Below are positions 35,031 through 48,388 of a stretch of 64,000 nucleotides of DNA, piece by piece (the stretch's first letter is position 1; every line of letters begins with the position of its first letter). The stretch spans positions 14,985,529 to 15,049,528 of the forward strand of contig OX638132.1 in NCBI GenBank assembly GCA_951804985.1. The letters are read 5' to 3'. A program made the position numbers and the translations under genes. The stretch is from Dryomyza anilis. Taxonomy: Eukaryota > Arthropoda > Insecta > Diptera > Dryomyzidae. The notes beneath the pieces are model-generated. The model ran no database searches. It was not told where the DNA came from and saw nothing but the letters and a program-made list of their open reading frames with translations.

Positions 35031-36497
35031 ACTGATAGAAAAGATTTGTTTGAATATGTTTGAATGTAATTAAAAAATAATACGAAATCACCACACATGT
35101 ATTACGAATGAAGTGTAATTAAATTATTGTTCAGATTGTAATAGCATATTACTATGTGTAAACATTTTATATATTCCCCAGCAGAATCTGTCAAACTTAT
35201 TTTAAATATGTTACAATGCAAGCATAAAATTTTAATTGCATTTGAATATACTATTTATTGGCAGTTTACTTGGTTATAACTATGTTTCAAAACAAACAGA
35301 AAATGTTATTCAAATCTAATTATAACGTATGTTCGCAACGCTCGTCTTCATTCGATTAGTTATCGACGGACGAAGTTGTCAACGTTGTGCAGCATTTTCT
35401 ACCTGCGCCATATTTTGCCATCATTTGAACATATTGATGTTTAAAAACAAACAAAAAAGACAATGGATTTAAATAAGTGTATTCTTCTTGTGTACGAAGT
35501 TGGCAGAATTTTCTGTCTACGTCTCTTTTGTCATCGTTTGAAGTATGTATTGGTCCTTTTAAACATACTGATGTTTGAAAAGAAACAAAATAAAATTGAA
35601 TTAGATGTAAATAAAAGTATTCTTGCAATATTCTTCTTGTATACGAAGTTTACACTCGGTGACCGCCATTTTCTACATACGTGTCTTTTGATGTTTGTTG
35701 AGAAAACGTATTCGTATCGGTAATACGATGTCATTTGTAAATTTTAAAATATTCATATTGTGGTACAAAAAGTACAAATTAATATCATTTAATAGTGCAG
35801 TATATAATTCAATTGTTCCTGAATGTTTTTCTAAAAATATTGTGATAAGCCGACATAGATATTTCATCAAATAAAACAACTGAAAAATCAGTGCAGCTAT
35901 TTTCAAACAAAATTCGGCATGGTTTTTTACAAGGTTCCGCGAATTCCTCGCCTTGTACTTGCAGTATTAATTCAATTATTTATTTATGCATTTAAAAAAT
36001 TGTATATGAATTCAAATATTATTAATTCCCACTGTGCATGTTTAATGATCTTTAATAAAAATGAAAAAAAAAATCAACATTATATTTTTATTTTATTTTC
36101 AGAATTCCTTTCCAAAAATATTTAGATATGTTTCTATACAAACTACTTTTTTAACAGAAACAACTGATATGTTTCACTGGAAACATATTTACATTCAGGT
36201 CGTTCCAAATCATGTTTTATTTTGAACATATTTATGTTTCGGTTCAAATATTTATTTTGTTTGGACGTAGTAATTATTATGTTTCTATTAGAACATACAC
36301 CATTTTAAGGGACAACATGAAAATGTTTCCGGGATATTATAATGTAAGTCAGAGCTCATTACAACACTGTTCAAGTCTCAACACAACCCTGTTTACAAAT
36401 GATTTATCAGGCAATTATATATTATGTTTACATAAAATTCCAAACATACATTTAATGCCTGCAAAATTATGTTTGGGAGTGCTATATTTGCAGCGTG
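35031..36497 (-). mobile_element. Unclassified interspersed element, copy D
   Basis: The right edge (minus strand CACGCTGCAAATATAGCACT then CCCAAACATAATTTTGCAGG) and the left edge (plus GATAGAAAAGATTTGTTTG) match the two edges of 43708-44710 in the opposite orientation. Many AACATAT words lie inside. A degenerate ~150-bp direct repeat sits at 35340-35700 (GAAGTT...TTTTCT(A/G)(C/T)(C/A)). No transposase was recognised, and frames of up to 110 codons are unremarkable. Confidence 0.5.
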
Positions 36498-36544
36498 TAC
36501 TTCTCCAAACAATACTTGTCCAATTCCTTACCGGAAAATTATAA

Positions 36545-37560
36545 TTTCTTTCTGTAAAATTTTTAAACGACTTCTAATTTCCCAAACATTTTCTCTCCGG
36601 ACAATTCTTTACATTGTCCATCATTTTTTTCTGAGTTAATTCTTATCAATACTATATTTTTCAGGCACTATTTAATTTACCGAATAATAAATCCCTGAAC
36701 TTTTCTTTCACGGTCAATTCCTCTCATTTACGCTTAATCATTTCTTTCACAGTTTATTCTTCTCAAGACATAACTTCTTCAATTCATTACCAGAAAAAGC
36801 TTAGTCCTTTTCGAACGATTTTTAAATAAATAAAGAATTCATAACCAGAAAAATACCTATTCCTTTTCCTTTTCGTACAATTTATCTCATCCATTTTCTG
36901 TTATTTTTTTTAGAGACGTTTTTTTAACAAATTTAAATTTTCCGAACATTTCATTCCCGGTCAATTCTTCTCACTCTCATTCATTCTCAACCACGGTTTA
37001 AGAATTTCTGTACATGTTTTTGTTAAGTAATGTCGACAAAAACTATTTAAAATTCTGTTATTCTGTGAAATAATTGCAAAATTAATCATTTAGAAAAAAA
37101 TGGTCTGGGGAGAAAAATATCGGAGAAAAGTTATTCAACTCGAATTGTTTCGAAATTGTTAAATTGTATTGAGAAATAAGTTTCCTTGGGAAAAATAGCC
37201 TTGACGAAGAATGGTTCTGTGGAATCATTTTGTTTAGTAATCTCCACAAAAATTCCAAAAAATTATCTTTCTGTGAAATAATAGCAAAAAATATTTGTGA
37301 ATCCATTGAATCAAAATGGTTCTGGGGGATAATTTCTCTTTCGGATAAAACTTATCCGTCTTAAATTATTTCGTAATTTTTAAATTTTATTATGAAATAT
37401 ATATCCCGGAGAAGAATTTTTCCAGGAAAGAATTGTCTGTGGAAGAATTGCATTCGGAAGATTTGATTCAAAGAAGTATCGTATTACTCCCGGTAATAAT
37501 TATACGCGAAAAATTGGCGTGTAGTCGCATTTAAAGAATTCGCCGACGAGGAATAATTGG
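36545..37560. repeat. Right part of the degenerate array
   Basis: Repeated pyrimidine-rich words (TTTCTTTCACGGTCAATTC, TTCTTTCACAGTTTATTCTT) run to about 36990. From 37090 complementary-type words follow (GGAGAAAAATATCGG, CCAGGAAAGAATTGTCTG, TGGAAGAATTGCATTCGG). The two halves are loosely inverted. No unit length could be fixed. Confidence 0.4.
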
Positions 37561-39456
37561 AAAAACATTGTACGTAACCCAAACAGTGTATTCGCCATCA
37601 TGGTGTCGACATCAAAAGCGTTAAACCGCACACCTATTAAAAATCTCCCATGGGAACGCTAAGTGAGCCATTTATCTTCGCAGAGCCTGCACAACAAAAC
37701 CTCCGCCGGAAAAAAAAACCAAACAAGACACGTCATGAAAAATCTACCACGCACAAGTAAGGAGGATGAAGATGTCAGCATTACTAAAACGGTTGGTAAA
37801 TTCACCCAACGAAAATCTAACCTAACGCAATAGGAGGCTAAATACAAGACGATTTATATTCTTATTATGTTGGAGTTTAAGAAAAACACGACATTTCGCA
37901 GCATTTCGATTATTTCTGCAATATCCTAAACATCAATACCACCAAATCCGAACTCATACCAGCCAGCAAAATATAAAAACGAATTCAAAGATTGCTATCT
38001 TTGATGCCGAAGACGCTGCCTCCACTTTGGCAAGAAAACGAAAACAAAAAAAAAAAAACTATTGCAAAAGTAAGGGAACGAAAAAACAAATGAAAGGAAG
38101 TCGTTTAAAAGTACAAACGGACATTATTTATGACTCAAACCATTAGCAATCGACAGGCAAGTTGGCACCCATTCCACATTGTAGTATTTAGAGACCTCTT
38201 CGTATAAAACTCACTAAAGTGTGAAAAAAATCCACCCACTTTTTAAGAAAAACAGCATAAATACCGCAATTCTTCAATTGGGGAAATTACTACAATCGTT
38301 TTACGTCTCTTTTAGTCTTTCTGCTTTATGGTCTGTCTTTGTTATCGATTGATTTTTGCGCACTTATTGCGTATTTTTACCAAAGTAATACTATGCTGTG
38401 TACAAAAAAAAACTATTTGGTTACAATTGCTACAGACTTTGTTATTACGAGTTTTCTGTTGTTATTTTTATTATGTCTTCATCGTATCTACCGATTTGCG
38501 TCATTCTTCTGGGGACATAGAGCTTTTGGTAAGCACTGACCAATACATGCTAAATATTTGGTACACTCAAAATAATCAAAATACGCTAAAGTATTTTATA
38601 TTTTATGTATTTTAATCAACGTTCACAATTTCATATTTCATTCGAAAATTTGTTTAATGTCCATAAGAACATCATAGCAGAATTATAGCATCTTCCAAGC
38701 TGGTGTGGTATTGTAGATACTACTCTCCTTTGTCCAATCACACGTTAAAATTATATATTTCATAGAAATTAAAAACTCCCACTTTTATAAATCAGGAGTA
38801 ACGATTCTGATACACAATTTTTGCCATTTTTCTGGAATATTTGAAACATAAACACACAGGTAAATGGAAGTTTTTGGGAAGCGAATGCTATGAATTTGTC
38901 AATTTGATTTTTACCCCAGGACGTAAAGAATGATTTCCAAAAACACAGTAAGAGCAAGCATAGAATTATAGATCTTGTTTGATATAAAATATTTTTTTTA
39001 TTTAATTATGAAAATTATAAATGTTATGCAATAAATAATAGGTACTCCTTAAAATTTATATTGTTTGCGTTTGACTGATCATAGATTCTAAACACGACCT
39101 CATACTTAATTTATGGTCTAGTTTTATTAATCTAAACATTTCCCTATTGTTCAAAATTATAGTATTGTGAAAACATCTCTAACTAACTAACGGATATACC
39201 CTACACATTTGAAACTTGGCACAAGTACTGTGTTTTACTAAACTAAGCTAAATTAACTAAAATTGGAAATCTATCTTTTATGGTTCCCGAGATATGGTGA
39301 CATAAAGAGTAAAATATACATTTAATATCCACCAAGGTTAATTTTCATAATTGCGTGTATATTAAAGAAGGTCAGATGAGTTATCGTTTGAAAGATATTG
39401 AAATCATCTTTAATATGATATAGATTTTAGGAAGGAATATTTCAGAGACCTATAAT
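37561..39456. other. No recognised feature
   Basis: 37600-38080 has more balanced composition and several short frames. I could not match it to a host gene or to a retroelement gag. The rest is AT-rich. Confidence 0.4.
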
Positions 39457-40146
39457 TATACCCTACACTAAGAGTGAAAGGGTATATTCAGTTTGGTACG
39501 CCGTTTGTAACACCCAGAAGGAAGCATCTCCGGTATGGAAAAGTATATATATTCTTGATCAGCATGACCTCCTGAGTCGATTTAGCGATGTCCGTCTGTC
39601 CGTCTGTCTGTCCGTCTGTCTGTCTGTCCGTCTGTCTGTCCGTCTGTCTGTTGAAATCCCTAAGACTTTTAAAATAGAAGAGCTAGATAAATGAAACTGG
39701 CGAGATCGGTCCATTGTGACCTATGATCCGACCACTTATGTTCAAATACCTCATATAAAATGTACTTATAAAGATCAATTTTTATGTATACGTGCTTAGG
39801 TAAACTTTTTTGGTCAAATATATATTGATATCATGCTCAAATACATTATAATAATGTTTTCCGGCAAAAAGACTTGTGGTTCACAAAAAAAAATCGAAAT
39901 TCGGTACACCTACACATTTGTAAATATGGGTATCAAATGAATGGAAATTCTTCAGCGATTAAATGTTTGTAGTTATTTTCAGGATTCGTATACCCTGGTG
40001 ACCTATATATCACTTTGAATGGTAACCACACATATGTGTAGGGTATTTATAGTCGGCTTAGACCGACTATAATTTTGATAATCCTAACTATCAGAATTAC
40101 ACCTACTTTAAAATTTCCCATGTTATCTAACCTTCCCAACTGGTTT
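39457..40146 (+). mobile_element. DINE-1-like element, second subfamily
   Basis: It starts TATACCCTACACTAAGAGTG. It carries AAGTATATATATTCTTGATC, a 60-bp GTCTGTCC array (39590-39652), GTGTAGGGTATTTATAGTCG and a hairpin (TATAGTCGGCTTAGACCGACTATA-type, 40047-40070), and ends CCTTCCCAACTGG. The ends and hairpin match copies A-C but the core is unrelated to theirs, so it is a different subfamily. Fragments occur at 3775-4215, 32670-33036 and 40231-40626. Confidence 0.8.
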
Positions 40147-40230
40147 TCTTTTTTCATTTGCGAATTCTTATTATGAGTTAGAAATATCATGTGTATAAAA
40201 TGTTCAAGTATATTCCATATTATTTGTATT

Positions 40231-40626
40231 TGTACCCTATACACTAAGGTGAAAGGGGTTTCAGTTTGGTATGCCATTTGTAACACATGGAAGAAGGCAT
40301 TTCAGGTATGCAAAAATATACATATTCTTGATCAGAATGACCTCCTGAGTCGAGGTCCGTTTGTCTGTCCACAAAAAATAGATAAGCTAGAAAATATTTA
40401 ATATTCAAACTAGGATTATAAAAATACATACGCTATATAATACAGAAAATAGGCATGATCGGTCGATTGTGACCTGTGAACCGAGCACTCATGGTCAAAT
40501 ACTTATAACATCTACGGATGAATTTTCCTTCATAAAGCCAAGAGCAAACTTTTCTGCTGAAATATATTCAGGATTCGTAATCACTGGGGTACTCTGGACC
40601 AATTCATAAGGTAACCACACAAATGG
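40231..40626 (+). mobile_element. DINE-1-like element, diverged, 3'-truncated
   Basis: It follows the order of 39457-40030: TGTACCCTATACACTAAGGT, ATATACATATTCTTGATCAG, GACCTCCTGAGTCGA, GATCGGTCGATTGTGACCTG, AGGATTCGTAATCAC, GGTAACCACACAAATG. It stops before the hairpin. Confidence 0.7.
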
Positions 40627-40639
40627 ACATTTTCTGGGG

Positions 40640-41470
40640 TTCCGAATAGGACATTCCTACGCTTAAAACTACAATATCTCAAAGGAAACCATCAGCAAAT
40701 TTTTCGTACACATTATTTTTTTGAATTATTTTAAAAAATATCTTAAATCATGTGCTTTCTTTGTATATTTACAATTTGTTCATAAAGTTAACAGTTTTTA
40801 ATAATAAATCACAGAAAAATTCCGGATGAGCCAAAAAGTTCCGTATAGAAATTTTCACTACAATTTTTTTTCTAAAAATACTTTTCTTGTACAATATATT
40901 TTTTTAAATTATCTAAGAATATAGCTGAGACAAATTACTTTATATTTGAATTTGTTGACTTTGTTCCTAAAGTTTATAGTTATGTTGAAATAAATTACAG
41001 AATAATTCCGTACGTTGGTTTTACCCTTTTGGTTCCGGACGGGACAGATATCAATTAGCTATGAATTAGAATTGTAGAATTATTAGGAAAATTAGGAAAA
41101 ATATTAGGACATTTATTTGACAATAAATCAATCTATTTGGTTTCGGACGGGACAATTGAACACCCTTATACAAAAATCAATCTATTTGGTTTCGGACGGG
41201 ACAATTGAACACCCTTATACAAAAATCAAAATTTTAATTTCAATTATTATTTTTAAGCTTTAGAAATATATATTAAGGTTGTTTGAAAAACAAAAATAAA
41301 AAGTGGTATCTGTATTAGATTGACAACCCCTAAAATGCTCTATTGGATGAAAAACAGAATTTTCATCGAAATCCGAATATTCTAAATGGACACGCCGGGA
41401 CCTCAAAGTACGCGTTTTGATACCCATATCAACAATTTCTAATTTGAATTGAATCGTTTTATTTGTTGAA
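40640..41470. repeat. Unclassified repeat with GTCCCGTCCGGAA-type words
   Basis: Segments match 16690-16965 (40740-40830) and 14380-14570 (41195-41300), both inverted, in an order consistent with one longer dispersed element. The words CGGACGGGACA recur at 41037, 41147 and 41196. No coding was recognised. Confidence 0.5.
41125..41222 (+). repeat. 49-bp perfect tandem duplication
   Basis: Two adjacent copies of a 49-bp unit that contains ATCTATTTGGTTTCGGACGG and ACAATTGAACACCCTTATAC (41125-41173 and 41174-41222). Confidence 0.85.
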
Positions 41471-43707
41471 TTTTTAAATATTGATTCAAATAAAAATGCA
41501 AAGAGTGCATGTTAAAATAATCAACGCTTTCGTATTTTTTATCCCATTTTTCTCGTTGATAGTTTTGGTATATCCAAGTACTAATATTTTGTTTGAAAAT
41601 TCGAACAATTTTACGACGTAAACATAATAATTCTCATAATGTCTACTTTTAAGCACACATGCATAAATATTATATATTTAATACGATTCTAAAAAAAAGT
41701 AATTTTTAGAATTAAATAAAATTAGAGGTACCAGTTTTATGGTTTATGGAATACTAAAAATTAAAAAGAAAGTAATTTTAGCATACGTGCATTGAAGTGC
41801 ATATAATTTTTAATTCTTAATAGTTATCATTTTACAATACAACGCCATTATACTATAACTATGCCATAATATCAGGAGAGTCTTTTGTAAGTCATATACA
41901 CCACAAACCATGTCCTAGACACGCTGATAACAAGCATCACATACAATTCCCCAATGGCAAATTATTGCCTTAAACCACTTTGGTGTCAAAGATGCTGACA
42001 GCGGTCGGACGTTCGAATACCGTCTGTCGTCCAGCCGTATCTCGACCTCACTTCGACTGCTGTCTTCATGAGGTTCCGACAGTAGTTGTCTGTATAACTG
42101 TCCGTCTATCTGGCTGTCTGTCTGTCTGTTTGACTGTCGGCATGTTTTTTAAATGGTAATCTGTAATGAGGGTGATTTTCGTTCTGGTATTTGCGGTAGA
42201 TTTGTCCACTTTGCAATTTGTATGGGTCTCCAATGTGTGCGGATTTGTCTGTTTTTATCACTTGGGCATTTTTACTGGCTTAGCACGGTGTCGCTTAATG
42301 GCGATGGGTGGTAAATGTTACTCTGGATATAACCTATAATGTAGCATTTGTATATTTTCGCAGTGGATTTGTTGAATTCTTTTTTCTTTGCAGCATTTCT
42401 ATGTTGCTAATACGACCTGCTTAGTCTGAACACTGCATGGAATATGATAATGTTAATAATTTTTTTTTTGTTTTGTAAATCTATTTTTTATGCTGTGTTA
42501 TTATTTGGTCAGTTTTTGTTGTGTGTAATTTGAAGCATTTTTCATTGTTCTATGGTAGTCATTTCTCTATAGTCATATGAAATATGAGCTGTATGTAAAT
42601 TTCAAAAATCAGAAATCTGTAGTTGGTCTAATGAGACAGTAATTTGCATGTTGGCGTAGTGCTTTTTTTTATAAAAATGAGCAAAAATATTTGTCATTTC
42701 AACGCCCAGTCATTTATTTGTACTGCCACGGTTCGAACTCATTGCATATTTATAGACAGTTTGTCTACCAAATGTCGCCAAAATTATTTTCCAAAGGTTC
42801 AGTTTGATTTCTTCGATGTCTGTCCTTTATCACTTTACGGTCAGCTGTAACCGTTTTTTATTTTTTTTTTCCTTAATTGCTACCATTTCACTTCGCATTT
42901 TTCACTTATTGTTATTTTGCATTTTATATTCAAATGTTTTAAATTAAAATCTGTGACAGTTTATTTGAACAATTTCGAAATGGTTCTTTTTTTATTTATA
43001 TTGACCAGTCTTCTTCAGTTTAGTTATTTTCACTCCACTTCATTTTCATTATATTCGCTCAAGTACGGTTCCATTCAGCTGTCTTATAAAATCAAAATGA
43101 ATTCTCATTGTGGCCGTACAAAATCCAGCACATCCTTTATATACAAATGAAATATTTTAATCACCACCTCCCACAACCAACATTTAACTTTTCAGTGGGT
43201 TTTATATTGAGTCGACACTTGGGGAAACAGCTTTCAATTGGAATTTTTTTTATCTCATTTTATATATTTGAATTGGAAATTCCTATCCGGACAGGAAAAT
43301 GGACAATTTGTGTTTGTGGCAATTGATTGGCAAATAGTTGAAAGGTTTGATGAATTGAAACGGTAGACAAATAATATTCAATGGAATAAAATAATTTTGA
43401 AAGTAGATGGAAATGGTAAGTTTTATTTTAATAATTGAATGGATTTTTTTTTAATATTCTTAAAGATTTTAAAGTAATGAATATGGCATTGGATATGGCC
43501 GTTAAAATGTAAATTTTCATTTGACGCAGTCAAAGTTTGAAACTATTGAATATATTTTTGGCGTTGATTTTTGAAAATAACTGTTTTGTCAAATTGAATC
43601 TAATTTGTGAGATATCGTTTGTGACATATCGCAATTTCTTTTGATTTCGCTGTTTTAATATTTTTAATGTTTAAATGAAAATTAAAAATGGAATTCTACA
43701 TTATATG
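41471..43707. other. No recognised feature
   Basis: The 41880-42300 part is of balanced composition (with a short GTCTGTCTGTCTG run at 42117) and may be single-copy. The rest is AT-rich. No gene is supported. Confidence 0.45.
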
Positions 43708-44710
43708 CACGCTGCAAAAAAAAGGGCTCTCCCAAACATAATTTTGCAGGCATTACATATATCTTTGGAGCTTCATGCAAACGAAAATATTATTTTATTG
43801 CCAAACATTATTATAATAACAGCCAAACATATTTTTGTTTTCGTTCAAACATATTTATGTTCAGAATAAATAATTTTCGGCGTTTTTGCTAACATATATA
43901 TGTTTGAATGTGAAAAACATTTTATTTACATGTAAACATATTTACATTTAATTTTAATGTAAAAATAGTAAATTTAGTGCTAATATCTCCTTTACACAAT
44001 ATTCCTTTTTTTCCCTATTTTTAAATTACATTTTTTTATTTATATTATATAATTATAAACCTAAAATTTTATTTTATTTTTATTACACATATTTTATTTA
44101 TACCTAATAATTTTATTTCCATCTATTGTTCCTATTTTAGTTCAGTACATTTCGGATGAATTGGAAATTTCACAAACAGCCACTATCTGGTATTATCAGT
44201 AATTGGCGGTACTTAAACAAATTCTCCACCAAAAAGAAATTTTGAACTTTATGAAAAGTATTAATGTGAGTGTTACTGAGTGCTAAAACGAAGCAGCGCT
44301 GTTATTTAATTGTGACATCGTAATGCCAAACATACATATAATCAAAATAATGCTATTATTTTTAAATTCGTTGTCACCCAGTAACAACCACGAATAACCA
44401 AATACATATAATTCAAAGAACCTTTTATTGACGTTGGGTGTGTTAAATAGCAGAAATATCAAACATACATATATTAATATCTGATGAAAAATATATATTT
44501 CTACAGAAACATTAATATAGTAAATTCATGTAAATCCGCGATTAAAGCAATTTATGTTTAAATATCGTATAATAATATTTCAATCTGCACAAAATAAGAA
44601 TACAATTCAATTATAATGTAATTAGATATTACTCCCAATATGTATATAGTGATTTCGAATTACGTTATAATTACATTCAATCATATTCAAACAAATCTTT
44701 TCTATCCGTG
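43708..44710 (+). mobile_element. Unclassified interspersed element, copy E
   Basis: It starts CACGCTGCAAAAAAAAGGGC and ends CAAATCTTTTCTATCCGTG. The weak terminal inverted similarity is CACG followed by A-runs. AACATAT(A/T)T words are dense at 43750-43950. The left edge matches the right edge of 35031-36497. The right half (44260-44710) matches 54612-55130, which is inverted there. Confidence 0.5.
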
Positions 44711-46240
44711 CGGAGAATGACTTGCGCTACAATACAAAAATTTGATTATATGTATTATATTTGTGTGAAAATATATAGAAGAAATTCAAAACTTTACAAA
44801 AAATTACAAATTTCGTGATTTAATATAGTAATTACTTGGTGTAAAAATTGATTGTTATACACAACATTTTATTGAAAAACTTATGTTTTGCACTCGCGCT
44901 ACGATGTAACACCGATATTTATACTGCGATTTAAAAAAAAAGCTATTTGAAATAAAAAATTGCTAAATTGAAATTTTGTTAGTATGTAATTTTTTTTGAT
45001 TTGAATTTATTTCGAAACGTCAAAGTCATAGCAGACATTATGGAGACATTTCAGTCGTACCATAATGTTTGACATTTATGGCAAGACAGAAAACATTTTG
45101 ATGGCATCGCTATTTATAAACATTTCCATAAATTATGGCTAGTGGAGATGCAGTGCAATGTCTGCACACGAAAAAAAACCCAATATATTATTTGCTATAT
45201 ATTTTTTTAAAAATCACACAAAGTCAAAAAATTGTATGAGAAAAATTATATTTAAAGCTTCTTAGAAGTGGACTCGTCCATTATCTTTTAAATGACAATC
45301 ATAATTTGAAAATTAAATTTGAACATTTCACAGTTTCACCTTTAGTGAACTTACAAAAAAATGCCAGGGAACTATATAAGACCAGACCATTATACTGAAT
45401 AAAAATGAATAAAAATTGATTATTTTGAAAAATTCTAATACTATTTAATGAAAGACGAAACGTACATTTTATCCGACTTTTTGCAACATCCTCGTCAGGA
45501 TTTTTATACTGCAGATTCATGACGAAATGTGAATCAATATTTTAAGTCAAAAAAGCTATCGAAATTTCTTGAATAACTTCTTTTGCTATCAAAATGCAGT
45601 TGTTGCAAAAGAAGTAGACTTTTATCACCACGGGCAAAATGAATTCAGACATTTACATTAAAGAGATAACTGCCATTCAGGCATGTCTAACAACGTTAGA
45701 AAGAAGACATATCAGACATTATGCCTGTACCAAGATTTATGAGAGCATTTCGAAGCTTTTCTTTTTCTGTATAAAAGATATGTAAATTTTGTTTTATGTT
45801 TTTGCCAAATAATCAGGAAAAACACGAATAGCCATTTGAAATTTTTAAAACACAAAATGATAGTTCTCTTAATTCCCAATAATATAAAACTAACACTCTG
45901 CTTGTGGAGTATATATTGAACGAGTTATGACAGTTTTCATGTAACCCATTTTTATTTCTTGAAAAGCACTTGTTTAATTTTTCACTTTAAGCAAGCCTAC
46001 AGAAGGATTTTTTCACTAGGGTGTATCATTTTTTGTTTGTTCTCCAGATTCTCATACATTATTAATAAAATGCCATATTTTAAAATTTTCTGCAACAAAC
46101 ATTATTTTCCGATTTTCAGCGAGCTAGACTAAGCTTCTGTCCCATAGTGCAGTGTTCTTTTTTTTGCGTTCATATATTTTTTCGATTCAATAAAGGTTTT
46201 TTTGTTTTTATAAAAAATAAAAATGTACTTTACAATATAC
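44711..46240. other. No recognised feature
   Basis: AT-rich, with open frames of at most 73 codons and no recognised structure. Confidence 0.45.
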
Positions 46241-46940
46241 TAACTTTACTTTACTATATACTATATCAAGAATCGCAGCAAAGTAAAATAAATACAGAAT
46301 ATAGTTAAAATAAAAGCATATGCAGTAATTTCTCTACATAATTCAGAATGTTTAAATAAAAACCAAATGTGGTTAATTTAATAAAGTACAATAAATACAT
46401 AATGTAGTAAAAATAAAAACATATGCAGTAACTTTGCTACACCATCTTTTAGAAGTTAATTTTCTAAATATTTCAGAAACTGAATAGTGTTTTATTTTTT
46501 GCTTTTATATAAGTTATTTGAAGTTCGTCTGAACACGAAATCCATTATATAACTCACCAATTCGTTGGCTAAATATTGCAGAAATTGTATTGTGTTATTT
46601 TTTCATATAATTTTCCAAATCAATAAAGATATTTTTTTTAAAAAATTAAAATATTTTTTTTTTCAATCAATAATCACAACGTAGTAAAATAAATACTGAA
46701 TGTAGTAAAAATAAAAGCATATACAATAATGTCTTTATATATTTCAGTATGTTTACATAAAAACAAAATGTAGTTATTTTAGTACATTAAAAAAAAATAC
46801 AGAATGTAGTCAAAATAAAAGCATATGCAGTTATTTCTCTACATATTTCAGTATTTTTAATTAAAAACAAAATGTAGTTATTTTAGTACAAATGTACTAC
46901 AAATTTTTATAGAAATGCAATCATATTTTGTATCGATTAA
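46241..46940 (+). repeat. ~105-bp diverged repeats, AAAATAAAAGCATATGCAGT
   Basis: AAAATAAAAGCATATGCAGT-like blocks followed by TTTCTCTACATA and AAACAAAATGTAGTTATTTT recur at about 46305, 46409, 46708 and 46815, i.e. two pairs with a step of about 105 bp. Confidence 0.6.
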
Positions 46941-48112
46941 TTTTCGATACAAAAACAACTACATTAATGTATTATAAACAAATACATTTGCTTTTGAACG
47001 TAAACTAAATACAAATGTATTTATTTTAAAAACATTTTTATTTAATTTTAATGCAGTATTCTTTTCGTTGTATAAATTGTGTTTAATGAATATTTTTGTA
47101 CTCTATGAATCGGTCGAAGGATTCTGTCGGTCCATGAATATTGTGCGACGCTGAATTACAAAACGTATACAAAGTTTTGATTTTTTTACTTTCTTTGGAT
47201 GAATGCAAAACATATATCGTAGATTTTTAAAGTAACGAAAATTGTAAACTTTTAAAAACCCTTTTTTACAATGTATGAGAGATTATTGTACATTTTTTAT
47301 AGTTTTTCTTCTAATGCAGATGAGTAAATTTGATTTATCAATATAAGAGCTATCAAAATTATGGCATTTTTCCACACAATAAAAACATACAGTCGAGATG
47401 AAAAAAAACCTTGCAACATTAACCAGTTACGCATCATTTATGTTTGTAAAAAGGATTCCAGAGGCAATAAAGTCTAACCAAAACATCATATGCAAATTTG
47501 TACCCATTCCGACGGTATTTCTGAACGAAGCACTGGTAGATTATTCTATATTGTTGACACAATTCAAATGTCTCCGAAAAGCCGAGAGAAAAACAATTCT
47601 CACGACATTCAATTGGAAATTTGTAGAACACGAAGAAGACGAAGAAAAACAGTATTCCCAAAACTCCAGAACTCATCAACAAGTCAACAATACGATATGA
47701 TTCGACAATATCTCGATTTCCATACGAAAGTCAAATGAAAACAGCCGTAAAATAATAAAACAAGAGTAAAAATAATCATAAAAACAAAATCCTGAATTGA
47801 ATTTTTATTTGGCCATATGTATGGAAATTCAGTCTTTGAACGACAATATTTATTTTTTTGTTTTTTTGTTCGTTTATTATTGTTGTACAAAAAGGTGGCA
47901 TGTTTTGTTTTATGTGACAGAACAAGGCGTCTGGGAAACACTTTTTATTGCCTTGTCTTTCTGTTTATTTGTTTTATGTGAATTCAAGTGAAAATAAAAT
48001 AAAGAAAACGTGCACGTTTTATACAACAAATTACAGAAAATAGAAAATATTTTATAAAAGTGTCAACATACAAATATTAAGATATTTGCAAAACTTTTTC
48101 AATGCAGTGAAA
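46941..48112. other. No recognised feature
   Basis: A 100-codon plus frame at 47398-47700 and 82-codon frames nearby overlap one another. None has a recognisable domain, and frames of this length are expected a few times by chance in so much sequence. Confidence 0.45.
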
Positions 48113-48129
48113 TCAAAAAAAATTAATTC

Positions 48130-48201
48130 GGGCTCAACCGGGATTTGAACCCGGGACCTCTCGCACCCAAAGCGAAAATCATACCCCTAGACCATTGAGC
48201 C
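48130..48201 (-). tRNA. tRNA-Pro (anticodon TGG)
   Basis: A 72-nt cloverleaf on the minus strand. The acceptor stem GGCTCAA pairs with TTGAGCC. The D-arm region is TGGTCTAGGGGTATGA (A box). The anticodon loop is TTTGGGT with anticodon TGG. The T arm GGTCCCGGGTTCAAATCCC carries the B box GGTTCAAATCC. The anticodon stem has a T-G wobble at its outer pair that the copy at 53827 lacks (TTTTCGC here, TTCTCGC there). A run of eight T on the transcribed strand (plus 48115-48122) is the Pol III terminator. There is no intron and, as usual in eukaryotes, no encoded CCA. It looks functional. Confidence 0.96.
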
Positions 48202-48388
48202 GCATACAAGTTTAAGCTAAAACTAAGGTTTTCAATTAAAATATTATTTTATATAAATAATGCATTTTATTTTTATTAAAAAAACTAATTAAAATTCAGT
48301 TAACAATGCATTTTAAAAGTTTTTTTTTGACAAATGGTGAAAAAATGAAAATGACAATTTTTTGGACTGGAAGTGTTTTAAAATAAGA

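Noticed and set aside
37600..38080. Possible degenerate retroelement gag or host exon
   Set aside because: Short frames in several phases, no zinc knuckle or other motif recognised.
39590..39655. GTCTGTCC arrays (also 34134-34200, 11430-11460, 42117) as independent microsatellites
   Set aside because: Except for 42117 they are the internal tandem core of DINE-1-like elements.
47398..47700. 100-codon plus frame that looks fairly protein-like
   Set aside because: A few frames of about 100 codons are expected by chance in 64 kb; overlapping frames on the other strand are similar in length, and no domain is recognised.
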